A DNA stretch of 9,794 nucleotides from an uncultured Clostridia bacterium (lineage in GTDB: Bacteria; Bacillota; Clostridia; TANB77; CAG-508), in contig CAKOZB010000051.1 in assembly GCA_934131055.1 (NCBI GenBank), positions 1-9,794 on the forward strand, in the 5' to 3' direction. Positions within the stretch are counted from its first letter, which is position 1; the number at the start of each line of letters is the position of its first letter. The translations under genes and the position numbers were made by a program. Shown here piece by piece: positions 1-7,483 of the stretch. The notes under the pieces are model-generated. The model had not been told where the DNA came from. It saw only the letters and a program-made list of their open reading frames with translations, and ran no database searches.

Positions 1-941
1 ATAATTGGTTTTGCAGAATCAATTGGAATTGCAAATCCCATTCCTTCAACACCTGTTGATGAAACTTTTAATGTGTTTATTCCTATTACTTGACCTTGGC
101 TGTTTACTAATGCTCCACCACTGTTTCCAGAGTTTATAGCAGCATCTGTTTGAATTAATGTAAATGTTTTTCCATCTGAATCTGTTACTTCTCTATCTAG
201 TGCAGAAATCATACCTCCTGTAACAGTGTTTTGCATTCCTAATGGGCTTCCTACAGCCATTGCAAATTCACCTACTTGTACAGAACTTGAGTTTCCTAAT
301 TCTGCTGCGGTTAAACCTGTTTTATCTATTTTAATTACTGCTAGGTCTGTTTGAGAATCAGTTCCTACTATTTTAGCATCATATTTAGTTTCATCACCAT
401 TTAATGTTACCTTTATAGAGTTTGCTTCTCCAATTGTATAATATGATGAAGATGAGCTTGAGCTTATTACATGGTTATTTGTAATAATGTATCCATCTTT
501 GCTAATAATAATTCCAGAGCCTGTTGCAGTTGCTGTACTTTGTTGATTAAAGAACATTGAACTTACAGTGTAATTTACTTCAATACCTACTATTGAAGGC
601 AATACTTTTTGTGCAACAGCAATTCCTGTTCCAGAATAATCTGCTAAAGAAATTTGTGTTGTGTTTAATGTTCCTGTTGACGCACTTGTGCTTGTTGAAA
701 CAGAATTATTATTGTTATTGTTTTCTCCTATTATATTGCTTCGTATCTCTGGAACTCCTAAACATGTTCCTAATACAAGTGTTGCACCAAGCACACCGCT
801 CAAAAATGGTACTGCTACACTTTTTCCAAAGTTAGATTGACCTTTTTGCTTTTTTTCTGATTGTTTTACTGCTTTAAATTCTTTTCCAGATTTATCTACA
901 ACTGCATCTGGTGTTTTTACATTTTCTTTATTCTCTTCCAT
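1..941 (-). CDS. htrA: HtrA/DegP-like membrane-anchored serine protease, C-terminus cut by window edge
   Basis: This is a trypsin-like (S1C) protease that degrades misfolded proteins at the outer face of the membrane. The ATG at 941 has an AAAGGA ribosome binding site about 11 bases upstream, and 313 codons are visible before the left edge. A charged cytoplasmic tail of about 40 residues is followed by one hydrophobic segment (about 42-63), so a type II anchor is likely. An Asn/Ser/Thr-rich linker (about 74-95) leads to the protease domain. The catalytic triad is complete: His157 in TNNHV, Asp199 in TDLAVIK and Ser274 in GNSGGAL. The block GVEGMGFAIPID near residue 300 is typical of Gram-positive HtrA proteins. 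The PDZ domain expected after it lies outside the window. The gene is separated from the M23 gene by a terminator and has its own upstream regulatory region. The family call is very secure; the symbol could equally be htrB or degP in a genome with several paralogs. Confidence 0.95.
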   Translation of the reverse strand, partial: MEENKENVKTPDAVVDKSGKEFKAVKQSEKKQKGQSNFGKSVAVPFLSGVLGATLVLGTCLGVPEIRSNIIGENNNNNNSVSTSTSASTGTLNTTQISLADYSGTGIAVAQKVLPSIVGIEVNYTVSSMFFNQQSTATATGSGIIISKDGYIITNNHVISSSSSSSYYTIGEANSIKVTLNGDETKYDAKIVGTDSQTDLAVIKIDKTGLTAAELGNSSSVQVGEFAMAVGSPLGMQNTVTGGMISALDREVTDSDGKTFTLIQTDAAINSGNSGGALVNSQGQVIGINTLKVSSTGVEGMGFAIPIDSAKPI

Positions 942-1020
942 TTTAATTACTATCCTTTCTTACTCTGTCAAAAAGTACTTCTTGACTCGTCTTATTCTCT
1001 TAAGATTAGCTCCATTATTC

Positions 1021-1050
1021 ATTCTATCCTAATCTAGAGTTATAATACAA
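1021..1050 (-). promoter_or_regulatory. Probable htrA core promoter region
   Basis: Two overlapping minus-strand choices are visible. TTGTAT (1050-1045) and TAGAAT (1026-1021) are 18 bp apart, which leaves the TTTTCACA octamers just upstream of the -35. Alternatively TATTAT at 1047-1042 is the -10, and the octamers then occupy the -35 position. Both fit a weak promoter that needs an activator. The sequence alone cannot choose between them. Confidence 0.4.
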
Positions 1051-1056
1051 TATATT

Positions 1057-1075
1057 TGTGAAAAGTTTGTGAAAA
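1057..1075 (-). promoter_or_regulatory. Two tandem TTTTCACA octamers upstream of htrA (CssR-like operator)
   Basis: Read on the minus strand, TTTTCACA occurs exactly at 1075-1068 and again at 1064-1057, 11 bp apart. That is one helical turn, the usual spacing for direct-repeat sites of OmpR-family response regulators. A degenerate third copy, TTTTCGCA, lies at 1096-1089, but it overlaps the T tract of the upstream terminator and may be fortuitous. From memory, the Bacillus subtilis htrA and htrB control regions carry reiterated TTTTCACA octamers linked to the CssRS secretion-stress system. The match in both octamer and target gene makes conserved control likely, though no cssRS genes are visible here. 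Confidence 0.7.
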
Positions 1076-1092
1076 AAAGGCAAATATTTGCG

Positions 1093-1120
1093 AAAAAAGA
1101 ATAGCCTTCGCTATTCTTTT
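1093..1120 (-). terminator. Rho-independent terminator after the M23 gene
   Basis: A perfect 11-bp stem (1120-1110 with 1105-1095) has a 4-base loop and is followed on the minus strand by an unbroken T tract. It starts directly after the M23 stop codon at 1121-1123. It should separate the M23 transcript from htrA. Confidence 0.88.
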
Positions 1121-2128
1121 CTATTTATATAAATATAATTGTGGATTTATTTTATTTCCATTTAGTCTTATTTCTAAGTGTAAGTGGTTTCCTGTTGAAT
1201 TTCCTGTTGAACCAACTGCTGCAATTACATCTCCTGCTGTAACTTCATCTCCAACAGATGCATACAATTTACTACAGTGTCCATAATATGTTTGCACTCC
1301 ATTTGCATGGTCAATTATAATTAAGTAGCCATATCCACTCATCCAACCAGAATATGAAACAGTTCCATCAGCTGCTGCTTTAATACTTGTTCCATATGGA
1401 GCCGCTATATCTAGACCTCCATGAGCATGGTTTCTTACACTAGTCTCTACTACGCCATATCTTGATGTAATGTTTCCTACTACTGGTTTTACACTAAAAT
1501 ATACACCATTAAATGTTGCTTCTGCTATTCTTTCTTGCTCTGTTTTTATCCCTCTCAAATCTGTATCAACACTTAATTTTGCAACTTCTAATGATTGAGT
1601 TCCAACACTCTCGAAGTCTGTTGTATATTGTTCTTGAATTCCAACTTTTGCAACGTCTTCTGAATATTCACTCTGCATTTCTGCAACTATAGTTTCTGCT
1701 TCTTCTACGGTGTTTACATATGTTTCTATTTCATTGTTTATCGTAACCGCATAAACTTTATACATAGTTTTTATATTTTCTGATAATATTTCTGCAATTT
1801 TATCGTCATCTTCTGCCTCAACATCCGATAAAACCAATTCATATGTTGGTTCCACTGTTAATTCTGAAAACACAGCACATGGATTATCTGATGTTAATAA
1901 TTCATTGTTTATCTTTTCTTCCATTGCCGTTTTGCTCTTTACATAGCCTATTATTTCGTCGTTTATTTTTACAGCATACACTGGATTATATTTTACAAAT
2001 ACTATTGCAATTATTATAAATAGTGCTATTGAAGCAATTGTTAGCAATCTAAAAATTTCTTTCGTGCAGTGTTTTAATCTATTATATAAAATAATTTCAC
2101 TCTCCTTTTTAACTGCGACGCTTTCCAT
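1121..2128 (-). CDS. Membrane-anchored M23 (LytM-type) peptidoglycan metallopeptidase
   Basis: This is a zinc endopeptidase that cuts peptide cross-links in peptidoglycan outside the membrane. Numbered from the ATG at 2128 it has 335 residues. An N-terminal cytoplasmic tail precedes a membrane segment at about 28-46. Two copies of a roughly 75-residue unit follow, beginning YAVKINDEI (about 51) and YAVTINNEI (about 126). The C-terminal M23 domain spans about 205-330. Its signatures are intact: His236 and Asp240 in HGGLD, His284 in YYGH, and the HLH motif at 315-317, so it is predicted active rather than a degenerate LytM factor. The start is uncertain. The ATG has no Shine-Dalgarno sequence and overlaps a -10 box. 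An open TTG lies at 2155, and a strong AAGGAG at 2107-2102 points to an AUU at 2095, giving a slightly shorter protein. All choices keep the membrane anchor. It could share a transcript with the gene upstream, since no terminator lies between them. Confidence 0.93.
   Translation of the reverse strand: MESVAVKKESEIILYNRLKHCTKEIFRLLTIASIALFIIIAIVFVKYNPVYAVKINDEIIGYVKSKTAMEEKINNELLTSDNPCAVFSELTVEPTYELVLSDVEAEDDDKIAEILSENIKTMYKVYAVTINNEIETYVNTVEEAETIVAEMQSEYSEDVAKVGIQEQYTTDFESVGTQSLEVAKLSVDTDLRGIKTEQERIAEATFNGVYFSVKPVVGNITSRYGVVETSVRNHAHGGLDIAAPYGTSIKAAADGTVSYSGWMSGYGYLIIIDHANGVQTYYGHCSKLYASVGDEVTAGDVIAAVGSTGNSTGNHLHLEIRLNGNKINPQLYLYK
2093..2107 (-). promoter_or_regulatory. Strong ribosome binding site facing an in-frame AUU
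   Basis: AAGGAG at 2107-2102 is the only good Shine-Dalgarno sequence near the M23 start. Six bases later comes an in-frame ATT (2095-2093). No ATG, GTG or TTG in the M23 frame lies at a usable distance. An out-of-frame GTG at 2100 lies only one base after the site and would give an eight-codon peptide ending in TAA. AUU starts are rare; infC is the known case. Confidence 0.4.
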
Positions 2129-2155
2129 TATACCATATATTTTATACAAATGCAA
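2127..2155 (-). promoter_or_regulatory. Sigma-A type promoter of the M23 gene
   Basis: On the minus strand TTGCAT (2155-2150) and a perfect TATAAT (2132-2127) are separated by exactly 17 bp. The -10 is extended by TGG. Transcription would begin near 2121-2118, inside the frame that follows the ATG at 2128, which argues against that ATG as the start on this transcript. The 10-mer TGGTATAATG recurs in front of the gene at 2177-3229. Confidence 0.65.
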
Positions 2156-2176
2156 ATTTTTTATTCATATCGATTA

Positions 2177-3229
2177 CTACATTTCTATTCCATCATCTTT
2201 TTTATTCATTCTTTTATCTCTTTGTGTATTACCTGATTGTTCTTTATTGTTATCTATGTATACTCTCTTAATTTCTCTAACTTCTGCTTCTTGTGCACCA
2301 AATTCTCTCATAGTTTTTTCAACATTTCCATCTTTTTCTAAACTATTTATCATAAGTTGTTTTCTGTGCGTTTTACTAATGACATCTCTTGCTTCTTCAA
2401 GCTGTGGTAAACTTCCATATATTTCTATACAATTATTTAATAATTTCATTGCAGGCAAAAAATTATGTTGTTGTGTACATACATCTAAAACAAATCTTAT
2501 GCCAGACATATCTGGCATTGCTTCATCTCTGGTAATAATATCTGTTAATATTCTATATTCATCTTCTGTTAGTGTTCCATCATATTTTACTATTTCTTTG
2601 CAATACTCTAAAATTTTTTTCTTTGTTAAATCTGTTATTTTTTCATCACCTAATTTTGTTATTATTCTTTTTATAGCTTCTCTGTTACTTTCTATTTTAT
2701 TTTGTGCATAATTTCTTTTTAGTCTTTCAATTTCTTCGCTATTTGCTTGTTCCATTGAAAATCTCTTTATACACTTTTTATTTTGTGTTGTGGGAATATT
2801 TTTTTCGGTACTTTTTTCTTTGCCTCTTTCCCTCTGCTTTATTTCTTTTTTAGTAGGAACCTTTAATTTTCTTTCTACTATTACCCTCTGTGCAATATTT
2901 CCGACAGTACCTTTAGAGTATCCAATTCTTATCACTATATCATCTATCGAATATCCTTTCATTGCCAAATCGGCAATTTGATTTTCATCTTCTCTTACAA
3001 GTTCAGCAACTAATCCATATATTTTTGTTCCAATAATTTGCTCCATATAATATTGGTTTAATTTAGCAGCTTTTATATTATATATTTTTTTTGCATTTAC
3101 TCCCAATATTTCTGTAAGATCTTTATTATCATATCCCATATCTAATAAATATAATATAACATTCTTTTTATCCTTATTACTACTAATCTCAAATTGTTTT
3201 CTTATTAATATACGCTTTTCTTGCTCCAT
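2177..3229 (-). CDS. Tandem-HTH protein with TPR-like helical domain, family member A (350 aa)
   Basis: This is a likely DNA-binding protein of a family I do not recognise. The ATG at 3229 follows AAGGAG by about five bases, so the start is secure. Two HTH-like units are visible, at about 22-60 (with ...DNKDLTEILGVNAKKIY) and 79-125 (with GYSIDDIVIRIGYSKGTV and ending VERKLKVP). A charged, Lys/Glu-rich linker (about 126-165) and a helical domain (about 166-285) follow. That domain shares CKEIV..DG.LT.DE (about 210-223), RFVLD (245-249) and the NNCIEIYG hairpin (265-272) with the genes at 6042-9794. A degenerate terminal HTH lies at about 290-324, and the tail is charged. There is no membrane segment or enzyme motif. 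This is the most divergent of the four relatives and is separated from them by the ATPase gene. It has its own promoter. DNA binding is inferred from the fold; the regulated target is unknown. Confidence 0.85.
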   Translation of the reverse strand: MEQEKRILIRKQFEISSNKDKKNVILYLLDMGYDNKDLTEILGVNAKKIYNIKAAKLNQYYMEQIIGTKIYGLVAELVREDENQIADLAMKGYSIDDIVIRIGYSKGTVGNIAQRVIVERKLKVPTKKEIKQRERGKEKSTEKNIPTTQNKKCIKRFSMEQANSEEIERLKRNYAQNKIESNREAIKRIITKLGDEKITDLTKKKILEYCKEIVKYDGTLTEDEYRILTDIITRDEAMPDMSGIRFVLDVCTQQHNFLPAMKLLNNCIEIYGSLPQLEEARDVISKTHRKQLMINSLEKDGNVEKTMREFGAQEAEVREIKRVYIDNNKEQSGNTQRDKRMNKKDDGIEM

Positions 3230-3261
3230 ATTTTCTCCTTCTTCATATATCCAATAAATAC

Positions 3262-3270
3262 ATTATACCA
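3262..3270 (-). promoter_or_regulatory. Extended -10 promoter for family member A
   Basis: TGG followed by a perfect TATAAT (3267-3262, minus strand) lies about 33 bases before the ATG at 3229 and just after the ATPase terminator. The hexamer 17 bp upstream is TAGCAT, a poor -35 match, so the extended -10 would have to carry most of the activity. Transcription would start near 3255. Confidence 0.6.
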
Positions 3271-3271
3271 C

Positions 3272-3308
3272 AAAAAAGAGGCAAATGCTATTCCTCATTT
3301 GCTTCTTT
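3272..3308 (-). terminator. Rho-independent terminator after the ATPase gene
   Basis: A 12-bp stem (3308-3297 with 3286-3275) has one A.C mismatch and a 10-base loop. It is followed by a T run on the minus strand. It begins nine bases after the ATPase stop codon. Confidence 0.8.
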
Positions 3309-3317
3309 AATATATAT

Positions 3318-5951
3318 TTAATTGTTTTTTGCATATACTACTCTTCCAAATTTATATCCATTTACAGCTTTTTGTATTTCTACTATTGGTATTGGTGCTA
3401 CTGCAATTAAAATTGTATATAGCCATTGCATTCCTGTTAATGGAACTAAACTAAACACCTGCGCAAGTGGGCTTACAACAACTACTACCACCTGTAAAAT
3501 TACTCCTAATACTAATGCCCCAACCAAATACTTATTCTCAAATACTCCAATCTTAAATATACTCTCTTCACTCTTAATATTAAAACTGTGAACTAGTTCT
3601 AAAATTCCTAATGTTAAGAATGCCATTGTTCTGCCAACTTCTACGGAATATAAACGATTTCCAATACTAAATGCCAATAAAGTAAACATTCCCAACATTG
3701 CTCCCTCTATTATTATTTTCCACCATAATCCATCTGCAAATAAATTCTTTTTAGGATTTCTAGGAAGCCTGCTCATTATATTTTCTTCTTCTTTTTCTAA
3801 TCCTAATGCAATGGCTGGAAGTGAGTCTGTTACTAAGTTTATCCACAATAACTGGATTGCCAGTAATGGTGATTTTATTCCTAATACTAATCCGAAAAAT
3901 ATTGTTACTATTTCTCCTATGTTAGTAGAAATTAAAAAATGTATTGCTTTTTTTATATTATCATATATGTTTCTGCCCTGTTTTACAGCCTCTACAATCG
4001 TTACAAAATTGTCGTCTAGCAAAATCATATCTGCCGCATTTTTTGCTACGTCTGTACCACCTTTTCCCATTGCAATTCCTATGTCTGCATTCTTCAATGC
4101 AGGAGCATCATTTACACCATCTCCAGTCATTGCAACTACTGCACCTGTACTCTGAAAGGCCTTCACAATTCTTACCTTATGTTCTGGTGAAACCCTTGCA
4201 AATACTGAATAATCCATTATGTTTTGTTCAAGTTCGTGTTGGCTCATTCTCTCCAGAGTTTCGCCATCTATTGCTAAATCGCCTCTCTTCAATATTCCTA
4301 GCTCTTTTGCAATAGCCTTCGCAGTTTGCAAATGGTCACCTGTAATCATTACAGTCTTTATTCCAGCCCTTCTACAAGTTCTTACTGCCTCTTTCACACC
4401 TTCTCTTGGAGGATCAATCATTCCAATTAAACCACAAAATATTAAATCTTTCTCCATTTCTTGCATTTCTGGCAATTTTTCTACATCTTTATATGCTACA
4501 GCAATTACTCTTAAAGCCTTTTCTGCCATCTGATTATTCTGTTCATTTATATCGTCTTTTTTACTAAAGATTGGCACAATTTGTCCACCGGAATAACAAT
4601 TGCTACATCTCTTTAATAATACATCTGGTGCACCTTTTGTAATTATTCTATATCCATTTCCGTATTTGTGAATTGTTGTCATCATCTTTCTTTTTGAGTC
4701 AAATGGAATATCATTAATTCTTTTCATTTCATCATATAAAAAAGATTTACTTACTCCTTCTTCCATTGCTGCATTCGAGATTGCAACTTCTGTTGCCTCT
4801 CCCACAAATCCTAGCTTACCATTAATTCTTTCTTCTGTTGTATCTGTACACATAGTTCCAAGTTCTAAAATAAACTTTCTTTCATTGCTGTTAGCTCTAC
4901 CAAAGCAATTTCTAACCTCTGTTACAGTCATCTTGTTTTGTGTTAAAGTTCCTGTCTTATCAGAGCAAATTACGCTACTGCTTCCAAGTGTTTCAACTGC
5001 TGGAAGCTTACGAATAATACTATTTTTCTTAGCCATTTTTGTAACACCAATAGAAAGCATTATAGTAACTATTGCAGGTAGCCCCTCTGGAATTGCTGCA
5101 ACAGCAAGCCCTACAGACGTCATAAACATTTCTATAATAGGAATCTTCTTAAAAATTCCTATTACAAATATTAATACACAAATTATTATACAAGCAATTG
5201 CCAAAATTTTCCCAACTTCTGCAAGTTTCTTTTGAATTGGTGTTTCTGGAGATTCATCTTCTATTATCATTCCAGCAATTTTGCCAACTCTTGTATTCAT
5301 TCCAGTTTCAACAACTATTGCCTCTCCATGGCCATTTACTACTATTGTAGTTGCAAATACCATATTGCACAAATCGCCCATTGCAGTATTCTCTTTTAAA
5401 ATCTTACTACTATCTTTTAGGCTTGGGATGGTTTCACCTGTTAATGCAGACTCTTCAATCTTCAAATTATACGAATTTATCAATCTGCAATCCGCTGGTA
5501 CATAATTTCCCGCTTCTAAAATTACAATATCACCTGGAACCACCATCGTTGCATCAATTTCTTGAACTCGTCCATTTCTCCTAACTTTTGCATTTGGAGC
5601 AGACATCTTCTTTAGTGCCTCTAACGATTTTTCTGCCTTCTGTTCCTGCACTAATCCCATAATCGCATTAAAAATAACTATTGCAACAATTATAATAGAG
5701 TCTATGTAATCCGCTTCTCCGTTAAGCTTAGAAACAACTGCCGATATAATAGCAGCAATTATTAATGTAATAATCATAAAATCATTAAATTGTTTAATAA
5801 ACTTAACAAATATACTCTCTTTTTTCTTCTCCTTCAAATTATTCGGTCCATACCTCTCAAATCTCTTTTGAGCCTCGTCATCTGATAGACCAATATTAAT
5901 ATTAGTTTTCAGATTTTTTGCAATCTCCTCAACACTACTAGAATGCCACAT
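3318..5951 (-). CDS. P2A-type calcium-transporting ATPase (877 aa)
   Basis: This is an integral membrane P-type ATPase of the SERCA/PMR1 class that exports Ca2+ using ATP. The ATG at 5951 follows GGGAGG at good spacing, and the length is normal for the class. Visible in order are the N-terminal cation-ATPase domain, M1-M2, the actuator motif TGE (171-173), M4 PEGLP (288-292), the phosphorylated Asp331 in DKTGTLT, the nucleotide-binding KGAPD (439-443), and the hinge TGDGVNDAP (609-617). M5 has TNIGE (Asn677, Glu680), M6 has NLVTD (Asn705, Thr708, Asp709), and M8 has Glu785 in ILELVHSFN. These match the positions that form both calcium sites I and II in SERCA, so a two-site pump is possible, whereas some bacterial and PMR1 pumps lack site I. 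Mn2+ transport cannot be excluded. The gene sits between family members and has a repeat-rich leader and its own terminator. Confidence 0.95.
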   Translation of the reverse strand: MWHSSSVEEIAKNLKTNINIGLSDDEAQKRFERYGPNNLKEKKKESIFVKFIKQFNDFMIITLIIAAIISAVVSKLNGEADYIDSIIIVAIVIFNAIMGLVQEQKAEKSLEALKKMSAPNAKVRRNGRVQEIDATMVVPGDIVILEAGNYVPADCRLINSYNLKIEESALTGETIPSLKDSSKILKENTAMGDLCNMVFATTIVVNGHGEAIVVETGMNTRVGKIAGMIIEDESPETPIQKKLAEVGKILAIACIIICVLIFVIGIFKKIPIIEMFMTSVGLAVAAIPEGLPAIVTIMLSIGVTKMAKKNSIIRKLPAVETLGSSSVICSDKTGTLTQNKMTVTEVRNCFGRANSNERKFILELGTMCTDTTEERINGKLGFVGEATEVAISNAAMEEGVSKSFLYDEMKRINDIPFDSKRKMMTTIHKYGNGYRIITKGAPDVLLKRCSNCYSGGQIVPIFSKKDDINEQNNQMAEKALRVIAVAYKDVEKLPEMQEMEKDLIFCGLIGMIDPPREGVKEAVRTCRRAGIKTVMITGDHLQTAKAIAKELGILKRGDLAIDGETLERMSQHELEQNIMDYSVFARVSPEHKVRIVKAFQSTGAVVAMTGDGVNDAPALKNADIGIAMGKGGTDVAKNAADMILLDDNFVTIVEAVKQGRNIYDNIKKAIHFLISTNIGEIVTIFFGLVLGIKSPLLAIQLLWINLVTDSLPAIALGLEKEEENIMSRLPRNPKKNLFADGLWWKIIIEGAMLGMFTLLAFSIGNRLYSVEVGRTMAFLTLGILELVHSFNIKSEESIFKIGVFENKYLVGALVLGVILQVVVVVVSPLAQVFSLVPLTGMQWLYTILIAVAPIPIVEIQKAVNGYKFGRVVYAKNN

Positions 5952-5973
5952 AAAAATTCCTCCCTTTTCATTT

Positions 5974-6012
5974 GTACATAAAAAATACTATGTACTTTTT
6001 ATACATAGTATT
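5974..6012 (-). promoter_or_regulatory. Overlapping inverted repeats in the ATPase leader (terminator or attenuator-like)
   Basis: A perfect 11-bp inverted repeat (6012-6002 with 5994-5984, 7-base loop) is followed by TTT on the minus strand. It may terminate transcription of the gene ending at 6042. The central arm can instead pair with 5980-5974, because GTACATA/TATGTAC forms a second inverted repeat with an 8-base gap. The two hairpins exclude each other. The stems are AT-rich with only two G-C pairs, so termination would be weak. The same DNA could be a repressor operator. Confidence 0.5.
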
Positions 6013-6041
6013 CTACTTGTCCATGAATTATTCACTATTTT

Positions 6042-7451
6042 TTATACTTCGGGTTCTACTGCTACTTCTGTTTTTCTTGAATCTCCATACTCTCTTCTCA
6101 TTTTTATAATATCAGTTTGTCTTAAATTCGTAGCATTCATTATTTCCTCATTCGTCTTTCCATTTTTCATAAGATTATATGCTTGCTGTTTCTCCATTGC
6201 TACTTTTAATGTAACACTTATTGCCGAAATCAACTCATTTTTTCCATACATTTGTTCACAAGTAGCACATAATCTTCTTGCAACAGCATACTCCCCTAGT
6301 TTTCTATATTCATTACTAATAAATAGAAGATTTTCTGAAGAAAACTTTCCCTCTCCATAAGCAATAGTTTCAGCTAATATCTCTAATTCCTCTCTTGTCA
6401 AATTTCCACCGCATTCAACTATTTTTTTACAACAACTAGCATATTTTTGTTGTATGGCTTCACTGATTATGTTTCTTCTTATATCTCTTTCATATTTACT
6501 CATTTCTGCTCTACAGTCATGTATAATACCCTCTTTATTTCTCATATCTATTTCTTTTTTTAATTTTCTTGAAAACAAATTGGGATTTCTTGTATTTTCA
6601 TTTTCTTTTATTCTATTATCTTTGATAAGCCTATTTATTATTGGACCTATTTTATTATATGACATTTTTGATTCTCTTGCCATTTGAACTCTGCTAATTC
6701 TATTTTCCATCATCTCTATTAGCATTTGTTCTAGGTCGTGTAATCCATATTGCTTTTCAAACATAACTGAGCTTTCATCTAATTTTCCTTCGCTAATCAA
6801 ATCCTTTGTATAATTATATGCCATACTAATACCTATTTTTAAAGTTCTAGCTACTTCACATATTGTACAACCACTTTTTATTAATTTTTGTATTTCATTT
6901 TTAATATATGCTTCTTTTCCAGTTTCTTCTGGTGTTGGGTTTAAATTAGTATGTTTCAGTTGTCCCTTTTCAACTAATTTTTGTATTATAGTTGTGACAG
7001 AAAGGTTTCCCAAACCTAATTCTTCCATAATTTGAGGTTTGGTATAGCCACTGTTTCTAAGTTCTAATACTCTACTTTCTAACTCCAAATCTGCATTTTT
7101 ATTTAGCACTTCTTTTGTTACTTTTCCATCTTTAATAAACTCTTTAGTATATTTATATACTGTATCCATAGATACCTCTAATTCTTGTGCGATTTCCTTT
7201 ACTGTTTTTCCATCTTCAAGCAATTCCAATGCTCTTTGTTTTCTTTTTAACATACTCTTACCATGTAAATTTTTATATTTTGGTGCAAGCAGTCCTTTTT
7301 CTGTTAAGCTCTTTATAGAATTGCTTACCTTTTCTGAACTTACATGTAATATGCTAGATATTTCGGTAACCGTGTATTCATTTTTTCTCAATTCTAGTAC
7401 TTGCATTTCAAAATTTATATCTTTTTCTGTAGCTTCGTTAATATCTCTCAT
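6042..7451 (-). CDS. Tandem-HTH protein with TPR-like helical domain, family member B (469 aa)
   Basis: This is the longest complete member of the unrecognised multi-HTH family and a likely DNA-binding protein. The ATG at 7451 follows AAAAGGAG with a spacer of about 12 bases. Five HTH units lie at about 14-55, 69-113, 123-167, 181-226 and 236-283. Unit 2 is the clearest, with the recognition region KTVKEIAQELEVSMDTVYKY and the closing FIKDGKV. Others close with LVEKGQL, LISEGKL and LIKDNRI. The helical domain (about 305-418) has CKKIVECGGNLTREE (341-355), the TPR-like YRKLGEYAVARRL (382-394) and CEQMYG (398-403). A sixth HTH at about 420-455 (GKTNEEIMNATNLRQTDIIK) is followed by a short acidic tail. 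No transmembrane segment, nuclease or ATPase motif is seen. It starts 32 bases after the preceding family frame, which suggests one operon with it. The role is unknown; regulator or nucleoid-type protein are both open. Confidence 0.87.
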   Translation of the reverse strand: MRDINEATEKDINFEMQVLELRKNEYTVTEISSILHVSSEKVSNSIKSLTEKGLLAPKYKNLHGKSMLKRKQRALELLEDGKTVKEIAQELEVSMDTVYKYTKEFIKDGKVTKEVLNKNADLELESRVLELRNSGYTKPQIMEELGLGNLSVTTIIQKLVEKGQLKHTNLNPTPEETGKEAYIKNEIQKLIKSGCTICEVARTLKIGISMAYNYTKDLISEGKLDESSVMFEKQYGLHDLEQMLIEMMENRISRVQMARESKMSYNKIGPIINRLIKDNRIKENENTRNPNLFSRKLKKEIDMRNKEGIIHDCRAEMSKYERDIRRNIISEAIQQKYASCCKKIVECGGNLTREELEILAETIAYGEGKFSSENLLFISNEYRKLGEYAVARRLCATCEQMYGKNELISAISVTLKVAMEKQQAYNLMKNGKTNEEIMNATNLRQTDIIKMRREYGDSRKTEVAVEPEV

Positions 7452-7483
7452 ATTTTCTTATTTCTCCTTTTTAGCAATATTAA

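Noticed and set aside
557..835. Plus-strand frame within the htrA region
   Set aside because: It is antisense to the well-supported HtrA frame and has no domain.
1089..1096. Third TTTTCGCA box as a firm regulator site
   Set aside because: It overlaps the T tract of the M23 terminator and has one mismatch, so it is kept only as a possibility.
2064..2711. Long plus-strand open frame opposite the M23 gene and family member A
   Set aside because: It is hydrophobic, Ser/Leu-rich and antisense to two better supported genes, as expected for the complement of Lys/Glu-rich coding DNA. It has no recognisable domain.
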